Source: Bacteroidales bacterium UBA3824
Lineage (GTDB): Bacteria; Bacteroidota; Bacteroidia; Bacteroidales; UBA3824
Assembly (NCBI GenBank): GCA_002393195.1
Contig: DGIK01000224.1
Span: 1-64,000 of the forward strand
DNA: 64,000 nt
Reading direction: 5' to 3'
In this document: positions 9,227 to 16,438 of the stretch, piece by piece
Layout: the number at the start of each line of letters is the position of its first letter
Numbering within the stretch: the stretch's first letter is position 1
Program-made: the position numbers and the translations under genes
Notes under the pieces: model-generated
Database searches by the model: none
What the model saw: only the letters and a program-made list of their open reading frames with translations
Told to the model about the DNA's origin: nothing

Positions 9227-9258
9227 TTTGCTATTGCGTATCTTGAAGTGTAATTTTG
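9227..9258 (+). promoter_or_regulatory. Promoter for the secreted-protein gene at 9302
   Basis: TTTG (9227-9230), 20-bp spacer, TAATTTTG (9251-9258): a full match to the Bacteroidota -33/-7 consensus. Transcription would start near 9265, leaving a leader of roughly 37 bases before the ATG at 9302. Confidence 0.8.
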
Positions 9259-9301
9259 CTGTCGATAAGATTGATGTTTAACTGATAAAAACGTAAAAAC
9301 A

Positions 9302-11032
9302 ATGAAAACAATTCTTACAATCATCCTTGCCGTCCTCTTTGCCGCCAACTCTTTTGCGCAGACGGCATACCAACAGAAATGCAATCAGATTTTCGTCAAG
9401 TATATGAAACTGATTGCGGCAGGTATGGGCAGCAAGTGGGGTGCTGCCGAGCAAATTGCGTTGGGCAACAGCGGATATTCCGAGAAGGGCGCAGCCATCA
9501 TTAAGCCCATTTTGATGGGATATTGCATTAATACTGGCAAGAATTATGACGCTATGTGCAAACAACTGGACGCGGAATATGCCGCCGCCCGCAAACTGAT
9601 GAACGCCGACGAAAAGTTTGCGTGGAAGGTCAACGAAGAGTCCCAAGTGCCATACGGCAGGGCAAAATGGCAATCGGCGGCTGACTTCAAAGAATGGAGT
9701 CAGAAAGGCGAGTTTGAAACCACCGAACAGCACGAGAACCGTCTCAAAGAACAGGCGCGCCCAAAAATGGACGAACTTCTTTACGAAAACATCAACAAAG
9801 AAATGTCGGACAACTTTTGGAAGATGCATCTTGGCGACTACAACGCCGACAAACAGGAATTGCAGGTATTTTTCATTGACAAAGCGAGAAACTATCAAAT
9901 CACCCGCACGATAAATGTAAGCCCGCAAAATGCGAAACACCTGAAAACTCATTGTTATTCTTCGGCAGATCCTGAAATATTCCTCGATGGTGTGAAGCAA
10001 TATTTTCGTGACGATGGTCAGGATGATGAAGGCAATCAAAAAGTGTATCGGGACGAAAATGGCGAATTGCGCTATTATGTTAATGATGAGGTGGTTGTAA
10101 TGGAATATGACACCTACGAAATTTGCATCATCGACAATAAAATTTTTTTGCCGAGGTTTTTTAATATCAATTCCGATTTCGGCGAGTGGCAGTTCGATAT
10201 GTCCGAAGAATATCCATTTGTCAAATACAATTATGACGATTGGACGGGCAAATCACAATATCTCAAAGGTTACGTATTTGATTATCAGCAATATGCAGCA
10301 ACAGTTGCCGACAAAATTGCCGAAATGCAAAGGCAACAAGAGGCGGAGGCAGCGCGTATTGCGGCTCAAAAGGCGAGGGAAGATTCTGTTGCAATCGCCA
10401 ATTACAACCGTCAACTTCTTCATACCGTCGATTCCCTCAACCAAATACTCGCCGCCAACAAATACAACCTCAATCACTACGCCGTAAACACTGATTTGGG
10501 GCGTATTACAGAGAATGACAAATTTCTTTTCCAGCGCAAGCAATACGACTTGATTGATAGTTGCAAAAAATATGAAATGTGGATAAAAAGTGATTACGAT
10601 GACGCCCGAAAAGAGCATGGAAACCTATACGCATCCAAAGATGATTTCGACAAGTATTATTGTCAAGGATTAGAGCGTCTTGCCGCGCAAAACGAATACC
10701 GCAGCGCGATGCTCCAACTCCAACAAAACAAAAACTCCATCGCCCAAGTCAATTTTCAAAAGGAGATTAGCAACAACAATATCTTGAACATTATCAGCGA
10801 CCAACCCGTTGACTACACGGATGCCAACGAATATCGCCGCAAACTTTTGGCTTGGGTGGCGCAATACAAATCGCAACCCTATTATGATGAAATTCTCGAT
10901 TTTCTCATCACCAACAACGCCGCCTTATACAAAGAGTTCACGAAAAACGGCGCAAAATTCTCCTCAAAAGCGGAGTTTTACGAAGCGTTCACAGGCGGCG
11001 ATTACAAAAACGTGTTGAAAGGAAAAAAGTGA
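9302..11032 (+). CDS. Exported protein of unknown function
   Basis: 576 residues, not recognised as a known family. An N-terminal signal peptide (MKTILTIILAVLFAANSFAQ, cleavage after A-Q likely) sends it to the periplasm or beyond; no further membrane helix and no lipobox are seen. The N-terminal third is rich in Lys, Ala and Met; residues about 335-372 (Gln/Glu/Ala-rich, EMQRQQEAEAARIAAQKARE) should form a coiled coil, and the rest is largely helical and polar with many Tyr and Asn. No catalytic motif stands out. It is a single-gene unit with its own promoter and ends 20 bp before the promoter of the next transcript. Confidence 0.75.
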   Translation: MKTILTIILAVLFAANSFAQTAYQQKCNQIFVKYMKLIAAGMGSKWGAAEQIALGNSGYSEKGAAIIKPILMGYCINTGKNYDAMCKQLDAEYAAARKLMNADEKFAWKVNEESQVPYGRAKWQSAADFKEWSQKGEFETTEQHENRLKEQARPKMDELLYENINKEMSDNFWKMHLGDYNADKQELQVFFIDKARNYQITRTINVSPQNAKHLKTHCYSSADPEIFLDGVKQYFRDDGQDDEGNQKVYRDENGELRYYVNDEVVVMEYDTYEICIIDNKIFLPRFFNINSDFGEWQFDMSEEYPFVKYNYDDWTGKSQYLKGYVFDYQQYAATVADKIAEMQRQQEAEAARIAAQKAREDSVAIANYNRQLLHTVDSLNQILAANKYNLNHYAVNTDLGRITENDKFLFQRKQYDLIDSCKKYEMWIKSDYDDARKEHGNLYASKDDFDKYYCQGLERLAAQNEYRSAMLQLQQNKNSIAQVNFQKEISNNNILNIISDQPVDYTDANEYRRKLLAWVAQYKSQPYYDEILDFLITNNAALYKEFTKNGAKFSSKAEFYEAFTGGDYKNVLKGKK

Positions 11033-11052
11033 AAATTTTTCTTAAAAAATAT

Positions 11053-11084
11053 TTTGCGATTAAAAACTAATTGCATTATATTTG
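11053..11084 (+). promoter_or_regulatory. Promoter of the structured leader and dynamin operon
   Basis: TTTG (11053-11056), 20-bp spacer, TATATTTG (11077-11084); perfect Bacteroidota consensus. Expected start of transcription near 11091, about 285 bases before the dynamin gene start codon. Confidence 0.8.
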
Positions 11085-11090
11085 CGGTGT

Positions 11091-11329
11091 AGAAACAGAA
11101 CTTTGCACACAACGAACAAAGGCAAAGGCGACGACGTATTGAGAAACACTTATTGCTTTAAAATGTAAATCTGCAAATTTATCACATTGGCTTAGAGGAA
11201 TAAGTGCGGTTTAGGTTCACGCTTACATAAAATAGGCGTGGACTGTTCCGTACTTATTAGAGCCAAGGGCTTTGCAGAGCCTACATTTTATAATTAAGTA
11301 CATCAAGGAATAGTCCAACGCCTTTTTTT
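11091..11329 (+). ncRNA. Candidate structured leader RNA (attenuator or riboswitch-like) or small RNA
   Basis: A 240-base transcript runs from a consensus promoter to a T7 tract and contains no gene. Three pairings can be seen. (i) A local hairpin, CTTTGC 11101-11106 with GCAAAG 11122-11127. (ii) A long-range stem, AAAATGTA 11160-11167 with TACATTTT 11282-11289, continued by TCTGCAAA 11170-11177 with TTTGCAGA 11271-11278. (iii) Nested inside it, AATAAGTGCGG 11199-11209 with CCGTACTTATT 11248-11258 (one G-U pair). The last arm is also needed for the terminator hairpin 11234-11323, so the folds exclude each other. No second promoter is seen before the GTPase gene, so read-through is probably required. 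It matches no riboswitch class I know; an independent 6S-like RNA is an alternative. Confidence 0.6.
11234..11329 (+). terminator. Rho-independent terminator inside the leader
   Basis: The left arm at 11234-11256 (aggcgtggactgttcc then gtactta) pairs with the right arm at 11295-11323 (taagtac, bulge atcaa, ggaatagtcca, acgcct). Seven T follow at 11323-11329. The 38-base loop carries the 3' strand of a competing long-range stem. Confidence 0.75.
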
Positions 11330-11375
11330 GTATGGGTAGGGGAAGGAAATGACAAACAATTAATGCGTGAACAAT

Positions 11376-13163
11376 ATGAACAATTTTACTGAAAAGGTAA
11401 ACAAAATCTTCGAAAGGTTTGAAGATGCGGAGTTCAAGGACGAAATCAAAAACGAACTTCGTTCCATCAACGACTATGCTAAGGCTCTCGATGACGGTGC
11501 ATTGTTAGTGGCAATAGTCGGCGATGTAAAGGCTGGTAAGTCAACATTTTGTAACTTATTGGCAAACAAGTCTATATGTCAGACGGATTCCAAGGAATGT
11601 ACTGCACGGTCTATGTTCATTACCAACGGTGACAACCAATACAGAACATACACTGCAACTTCAGGAGCTTCCAAAGACAAGAGAATCACATTCGAGCAAA
11701 TCCTGAGCAGCATCATCACAGACTCAAATGACGAAATACCAGGCGTTGAAGTCAGAACAAAACAGATAACGGAAGATAGCAAAAGAGATTCAAACGAAAA
11801 TCGCGACTACTTCCTGACCTCGTTCTCCGTTGACAGCAGTGACCTTGTGAAAGAAAAAATTGTATTCGCCGACTTGCCTGGTCTCAACGGCTCCAAATTC
11901 AATTTCGACGAGTTCCAGCAAATCCTTCTGTCAAGGGCAGATTACATCATCTTCATTCAAAACTCGACGACTGATACAACGGACAGTGATACGAAAGTTT
12001 TCAACTACATAGCTGAAAATAATAGCAATGTAATGATTTCCGTGTTTATGAACCTTTTTGACAAAGGATCTTACGATGACGATGACAAAAGTCGCAAAGA
12101 AGCGGAGGAGAAACTATCAGTCATACTCAATAAGAGCTTGTTCAAACGATTCATCAACCTGAACCATGAACTATCAACCGTCGTCAACCTTGGCATCTTG
12201 GAAGCACGCCACAGAAACGCTGTAAAGGCGGAAAGAAAAAACGATGCGGAAAGCGAGCACTCATTATTCCGCGACTTCACAAAGCGTTTCACCGAAAATG
12301 TCATCAACAAGGCTGATGACATTCGCAAGCCCAATATCGAAAACAACATCAATTCTCGTGTCCAAAAACTTGCGAAAAAAGTGGACGATGCAATCAAGGA
12401 ACATGAAAACAAAATCAACGAATACAACGATTTTGTCGAGAAAGCCAGCAATGTGCAGAATATCATTGACCAAAACCTGAAAACCACAGATTCAAGGGCT
12501 TGGACAATTGACATTTCGGCAATCATCAACAGCCGCAAGCCGCAAATCAAAACGAAGGCGGACTACGAGGATGTCAAAACCAAAGTCGAGAAATTCCTAA
12601 AATCTTTGAGAGAAGATGTCGTCAAAGCATTTCAAAACAAGATACAGGACGTGTGCAAGACCGTAAACACTGAGACAATGATGAAAGTAAAAGCCATCAA
12701 CAAGGATTTCAGCGATACACTCAACCTTACCGCTGACATCAGGGTGGAGCCGTTCTGGTTGGAATCAGACAACGAATTTACAAAAGAAGTAAGTAACACG
12801 TTTACAAAACCGAACGAAGTGTTGGAAGAACCAAACATTTTGAAACGTTGGTTCAGATTCCTCGGCACAATGACATATTCGCCTGAACAATTCGACGACA
12901 TCACAGAATTGACAATGGCCGTAGCAGTCGGCGAACTTTCCAACAAGTCAGAACAATTCGAGACATTCGAGAAGGACTTCAACCGCTACATCCAAACAGA
13001 AACCGCCAAGTACACCGAAAAACTGTCAGCCGACCTCTACAACAAGATAAGCGACAAATGCGAACGTAAAAAGGCCAACATAATCGTAGATTATGACGGC
13101 TACTGCATAGAGAAGGAGCGGCTTGTGGACTTGAAGGATGCGTTAGATAGTGTGGTGAAATAA
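11376..13163 (+). CDS. Dynamin-like GTPase
   Basis: 595 residues. The G domain has the P-loop GDVKAGKST (residues 49-57), a switch I Thr in KECTARSMFI, the G3 motif ADLPGLNG (residues 165-172) and NLFDK in the place of G4. After residue 300 comes a long helical region (assembly and membrane domain) with little hydrophobicity except ILKRWFRFLGTM. Bacterial dynamin-like proteins bind and remodel membranes; some protect membranes against stress or phage lysis. GTG at 11367 would add three residues; the in-frame ATG at 11376 is preferred. It heads a group with three membrane-protein genes (to 15832), all more AT-rich than core genes nearby, suggesting acquisition. Role in this group unknown. Confidence 0.85.
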   Translation: MNNFTEKVNKIFERFEDAEFKDEIKNELRSINDYAKALDDGALLVAIVGDVKAGKSTFCNLLANKSICQTDSKECTARSMFITNGDNQYRTYTATSGASKDKRITFEQILSSIITDSNDEIPGVEVRTKQITEDSKRDSNENRDYFLTSFSVDSSDLVKEKIVFADLPGLNGSKFNFDEFQQILLSRADYIIFIQNSTTDTTDSDTKVFNYIAENNSNVMISVFMNLFDKGSYDDDDKSRKEAEEKLSVILNKSLFKRFINLNHELSTVVNLGILEARHRNAVKAERKNDAESEHSLFRDFTKRFTENVINKADDIRKPNIENNINSRVQKLAKKVDDAIKEHENKINEYNDFVEKASNVQNIIDQNLKTTDSRAWTIDISAIINSRKPQIKTKADYEDVKTKVEKFLKSLREDVVKAFQNKIQDVCKTVNTETMMKVKAINKDFSDTLNLTADIRVEPFWLESDNEFTKEVSNTFTKPNEVLEEPNILKRWFRFLGTMTYSPEQFDDITELTMAVAVGELSNKSEQFETFEKDFNRYIQTETAKYTEKLSADLYNKISDKCERKKANIIVDYDGYCIEKERLVDLKDALDSVVK

Positions 13164-13170
13164 AAAAAGA

Positions 13171-13274
13171 GATAAGTAAGGTCTGTCTAAAAAATGGGAA
13201 TGGAACGCTGTCGGCTCGTCTACAAACAATAGTTATGACGGTTGTACTTATCTATTCCATTTTTTAGACAACCT
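13171..13274. repeat. Inverted repeats between the dynamin and RipA-like genes
   Basis: An arm of about 22 bases at 13179-13201 (gtctaaaaaatgggaa core) is repeated inverted at 13253-13274, and directly before each lies another pair: gataagta (13171-13178) and tacttatc (13245-13252). The two stems interleave, so only one can form at a time unless a pseudoknot arises. It may end or weaken transcription after the GTPase gene, or be a remnant of a small mobile element. Confidence 0.55.
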
Positions 13275-13298
13275 TTAATTCTTCATAGATTGCTATAT

Positions 13299-14399
13299 AT
13301 GAACGTGAAAATTGACATAACAGGAAAGAATGTGACCACTCAAACATCGTCCGATAAAGTCAACGATAGCAAAGAGGGTACTGAGTTGTTATACAAAAGG
13401 TATTGCGAATGTCGAGACCAAGAGTTGGAGAGATTTTGGGAAAATTCCAAATACGTTTGGACATTTCTTGCTATTTGTTTCGCAGGATATGGTGTTTTGC
13501 TGACAAGTGATAGCGAAATGCTGAAAAAAAACTTTGTAATTTTTGGCACATTCATTAGCTTCATTGGCATTATCTTATCGCATTTATGGCTAAAGATGAC
13601 ACAAGCGTCCAAAACTTGGTACGAGGTTTATGAAAATGCAATTTGGGAAATGGAATCGTATTACAACAAATTTGATGCTGATAAACGCTTCCTTATTCAC
13701 AATTTTTGGGCATCAAAAAAAGGAAAAGAAGGTTATTCTCCATCAAAAATAATGCTTGTAATAGGGAAATTATTGATTGGAATATGGCTTTGCGCTCTTT
13801 TTTTTAGTTTGTTACAACTGAAAGTTGTGTGTATTCACCTAAATCGTATAGTTTGCCCATGTTTATTAATGATAATAGGAATAGCATTATATGTTTTGTT
13901 GACTGAGTATTTATCTAATTCGATAGTAAGCACTGCCATTAGAACAGCGGAGGAAGAAAAGATTTTCAAAAAAATTAAACAAGACATATACTCTCTCAAT
14001 AAATATATCTATTTTGAAATTAAAGAATACGAAAATGTAAAGTATGTTGTATTCAAGTTTTCGGAAGAGAATATTAGCATAATAGATAACATTCGCTCTA
14101 TTTTCCCTGAAATAGAAGCCAAGTGGGATGAATATGATTGCAAATATAAATTTGCAGACATAGAGAAACACTATGAAAACAAAAAAAATGGCAAAGATAA
14201 CAAAATAAAAAAAATATACAATCTATTTAATGTAAGAAGAATTTACCAAATTGGTAGCAACATAGAAGTTTATACATCAGAAATTGATGCAGATTTTGAG
14301 GTTATCAAAAGAGGTGTCAAGGAGGACGAAAAAAATAAAATAACAAAAGAGTATAATAATAAAATTGTCATTCCATTGGATTGTATCAAATGTGAATGA
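13299..14399 (+). CDS. RipA-like four-helix membrane protein
   Basis: 366 residues. Two helical hairpins in the membrane (residues about 51-69 and 77-99; 149-172 and 180-200), preceded by the Glu/Arg-rich LYKRYCECRDQELERFWENS motif and followed by a 160-residue Lys-rich cytoplasmic tail. The N-terminal layout resembles proteins annotated as RipA-family octameric membrane proteins (named for a Francisella protein), which often accompany phage-defence or stress genes. ATG at 13299 is chosen because the residues before it are not conserved in character and lie in the inverted repeat. Very AT-rich. Moderate certainty on the family, high on a membrane protein. Confidence 0.65.
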   Translation: MNVKIDITGKNVTTQTSSDKVNDSKEGTELLYKRYCECRDQELERFWENSKYVWTFLAICFAGYGVLLTSDSEMLKKNFVIFGTFISFIGIILSHLWLKMTQASKTWYEVYENAIWEMESYYNKFDADKRFLIHNFWASKKGKEGYSPSKIMLVIGKLLIGIWLCALFFSLLQLKVVCIHLNRIVCPCLLMIIGIALYVLLTEYLSNSIVSTAIRTAEEEKIFKKIKQDIYSLNKYIYFEIKEYENVKYVVFKFSEENISIIDNIRSIFPEIEAKWDEYDCKYKFADIEKHYENKKNGKDNKIKKIYNLFNVRRIYQIGSNIEVYTSEIDADFEVIKRGVKEDEKNKITKEYNNKIVIPLDCIKCE

Positions 14400-14424
14400 T
14401 AACTTAGTAATTAAATACAACAAA

Positions 14425-15150
14425 ATGAAGACAAATAAACCATTCAAAATCACCCAAATCATCCTAACAGCATCATTATTCTTGATGCTGTTTGTATGGG
14501 CTTGTTCGTCAACTCCACAGCCTGGCACGCCAACAGGTGGTCCTATCGTAACAGAAGGCGGCAGGGTAACACGGGACACACTCGTGTCGTACATCCGTCA
14601 TTATGGCAAACTAAACGTATTGAAAACTACTCTCCGTCAAGAGATTATCATCAATGACACAAGCAAAATCAAGAAATTTCTTGGTGATGCTTATCCATTG
14701 TGGCTGGATAAGTACACCAATCGAATTCTGAAAGTACCTTACGAAGTCAATGTGGAAATCGGTTTTGACCTTGGTGAAATTGCTCTTTCCGTCAAAGAAC
14801 TTGGAGAAAAAGAATTTACCGTAGCCAAGCCAACTCCCATTGTGGAAATCACGGGAATCCTAATCAGGTTCGACCAAGAGTACAGAGACATCGGATTAAC
14901 ACGCTGGAATATCACTGAGGAGGAGTTTAACGCCGCATGGCAATCTGCAAATGTCCCTGAAGTTATCAAAACTCAAATTGCAAAAGAACGCAAAGACGAG
15001 TTCCTTGATGCAGTCCTTGCGCAGACTGTCAGCGACATTCTTAGAAGCGTAAGAAACCGTTATCAAGATATTGATTTCAGGTTTGAACCCGCAGAAAAAG
15101 AACCGACATTCAACGAAATTCCTAACCCAAAAATAGAAAAAAATGAATAA
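14425..15150 (+). CDS. Lipoprotein, DUF4230-like, third gene of the dynamin cluster
   Basis: 241 residues. The N-terminus has a hydrophobic helix ending in FVWACSSTPQPG; Cys after VWA is a probable lipidation site, although Trp at -2 is unusual. The rest is an alpha/beta domain with VEIGFDLGEIALSV, then a helical C-terminus (IKTQIAKERKDEFLDAVLAQTVSDILRSV). The pattern (I-GFDL...-V-V..P-P-I) resembles the DUF4230 family of membrane-anchored proteins and the next gene. Start ATG 14425 lies 25 bp after the RipA-like gene; the end overlaps the next gene by 8 bp, so translation is coupled. Confidence 0.65.
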   Translation: MKTNKPFKITQIILTASLFLMLFVWACSSTPQPGTPTGGPIVTEGGRVTRDTLVSYIRHYGKLNVLKTTLRQEIIINDTSKIKKFLGDAYPLWLDKYTNRILKVPYEVNVEIGFDLGEIALSVKELGEKEFTVAKPTPIVEITGILIRFDQEYRDIGLTRWNITEEEFNAAWQSANVPEVIKTQIAKERKDEFLDAVLAQTVSDILRSVRNRYQDIDFRFEPAEKEPTFNEIPNPKIEKNE

Positions 15151-15832
15151 GAAAGATAATTTGATTGAAACAATTGTCAAAAACAAGCAAGTCAATGTCT
15201 TGTTGTGGTTTGTTGTGGCCGTCGTAATCGTAATTGTATGTTTTATTCTTTACAAAACATACAGCGTTGAGCAAAAAGTTGAAGGTGGAATAGATGGTGC
15301 AATTGAAAAAGCAGGGCAACTTCTTGACTCGCGTGAAGTTTCATCAAGTCAAATCGAGGAAATCCGTGAGTCAATCAAACCCGAGTACGTCATATTCTCA
15401 GATATGAACACTCGCGTCATCGACACTTTGTCGCAAGACGGTAGGTTGTGGGGCAAAAACTACCTGATTCAATCAGCAATTAGTTGTGTCCAAATTGGAT
15501 TCGATTTGTCCGCAATGAAAATCCATCAGGAACAAGACGGCAGATTAGTCGTCAATCTCGGCAAGGCAAAAATTCTCAATGCAATCCCCAACGGCAAAAC
15601 CGTTCCTTTGGTGGTACGTTTTGAAGGTTACATCGAATCTGATGGCAATTGGACTGCCGCCGACAAGATGAAACTTCAAGATATGGTGAATGAAAAAATG
15701 CTCCGCAAATGCGAAGAATGGGACTATTTCGCCAAAGCAAGAGAACAAGCATTTGAGCAAATCAAATTGCTTATTCAACATAAGTTGGACGGTTGGAAAA
15801 AACAAAACATCAAGATAATAATCGAAGAATAA
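15143..15832 (+). CDS. Membrane-anchored DUF4230-like protein, fourth gene of the dynamin cluster
   Basis: 229 residues. One membrane helix near the N-terminus (LLWFVVAVVIVIVCFILYKTY, residues about 20-40) and a domain with VQIGFDLSAMKI...RLVVNLGKAKILNAIPNGKTVPLVV, the DUF4230 pattern, then a helical end (EQAFEQIKLLIQHKLDGWKK). It overlaps the preceding gene by 8 bp. The shared motif (GFDL at similar positions) suggests that the two proteins are diverged paralogues and may pair at the inner and outer membranes. Function unknown. Confidence 0.65.
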   Translation: MNKKDNLIETIVKNKQVNVLLWFVVAVVIVIVCFILYKTYSVEQKVEGGIDGAIEKAGQLLDSREVSSSQIEEIRESIKPEYVIFSDMNTRVIDTLSQDGRLWGKNYLIQSAISCVQIGFDLSAMKIHQEQDGRLVVNLGKAKILNAIPNGKTVPLVVRFEGYIESDGNWTAADKMKLQDMVNEKMLRKCEEWDYFAKAREQAFEQIKLLIQHKLDGWKKQNIKIIIEE

Positions 15833-15841
15833 GTTTTGTGC

Positions 15842-15870
15842 GTAGGGGCGTGGCTCGTACTCGCCCCGCG
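15842..15870. repeat. Degraded REP-like palindrome
   Basis: gtaggggcg (15842-15850) followed after 11 bases by cgcccc, giving an imperfect GC-rich hairpin in an AT-rich gap. Related to the palindromes at 7733 and 50209. It may serve as the terminator of the dynamin cluster. Confidence 0.5.
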
Positions 15871-15879
15871 TAAAAAAAA

Positions 15880-15911
15880 TTTGGATTTTTGCAGATTGTT
15901 TTTTAATTTTG
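15880..15911 (+). promoter_or_regulatory. Promoter of the higBA pair
   Basis: TTTG (15880-15883), 20-bp spacer, TAATTTTG (15904-15911): full Bacteroidota consensus, 19 bp before the higB start codon. Confidence 0.8.
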
Positions 15912-15930
15912 ACGGCAAAACAGACACAAA

Positions 15931-16227
15931 ATGAGAATCATTGCCAAAAGAACCCTCGTGGAATATTATACAAAAAATCCGAAAGCGAAATCGGCGTTGG
16001 AAAGTTGGTACGAAACAACTTCCAAAGCTGAGTGGAAGAATTTTGCAGATATTCAAAACACTTTTGCAACAGTGTCAAGCGTGGGCAACCATCGTTATGT
16101 TTTCAACATAAAGGGCAATGATTACAGACTTATAGTTTTAATCAAATTCACTATCAGCCACGTTTTGATACGTTTTGTGGGAACGCACGAAGAATACGAC
16201 AAAATTAAGGACATTCAAAATCTATAA
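15931..16227 (+). CDS. higB: HigB-type toxin (mRNA interferase)
   Basis: 98 residues, normal length. The HigB (RelE-fold) pattern is clear: RIIAKRTLVEYYTKNPKAKSALESWYE at the N-terminus, then WKNFADIQNTFATVSSVGNHRYVFNIKGNDYRLIV and a C-terminal FVGTHEEYDKI with the family's THxEYDK motif. Such toxins cut mRNA on the ribosome and are held in check by a HigA antitoxin encoded just downstream, as here (4-bp gap). The toxin appears intact while the antitoxin is shortened. Confidence 0.9.
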   Translation: MRIIAKRTLVEYYTKNPKAKSALESWYETTSKAEWKNFADIQNTFATVSSVGNHRYVFNIKGNDYRLIVLIKFTISHVLIRFVGTHEEYDKIKDIQNL

Positions 16228-16231
16228 TATT

Positions 16232-16438
16232 ATGGCAAAGATAAAATCGGAGGCGGCATACGATGCAGCACTCAAAAGAATAGAATATTTGGAGGATTTT
16301 GTGGACGACGACACCGCCCCAAACGATCCAAACGCATTGGAACTTGATATGTTGATAGACCTTGTGGAGGAGTACGAGGCTGTCCATTATCCTATTGGCA
16401 AACCGTCGCTTTCACCCGAAGTAGCACTCGGAATGTAG
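16232..16438 (+). CDS. HigA-type antitoxin, truncated before the HTH domain
   Basis: 68 residues. The N-terminal half matches Bacteroidota HigA antitoxins (KSEAAYDAALKRIEYLEDFV, then ALELDMLIDLVEEYEAVHYPIGKPS), which normally continue for about 50 more residues as an XRE helix-turn-helix DNA-binding domain. Here the frame ends after KPSLSPEVALGM, and the last 27 bases overlap the 3' end of the convergent channel gene. The toxin-binding part may remain active, but autoregulation through the HTH is lost. ATG at 16232 is used; an upstream in-frame start lies inside higB. Confidence 0.8.
   Translation: MAKIKSEAAYDAALKRIEYLEDFVDDDTAPNDPNALELDMLIDLVEEYEAVHYPIGKPSLSPEVALGM

Noticed and set aside
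11091..11329. 6S RNA, tmRNA or RNase P RNA
   Set aside because: The 5' and 3' ends do not pair as in 6S RNA, there is no tRNA-like end, and RNase P core motifs are absent; a 6S-like RNA of unusual form cannot be fully excluded.
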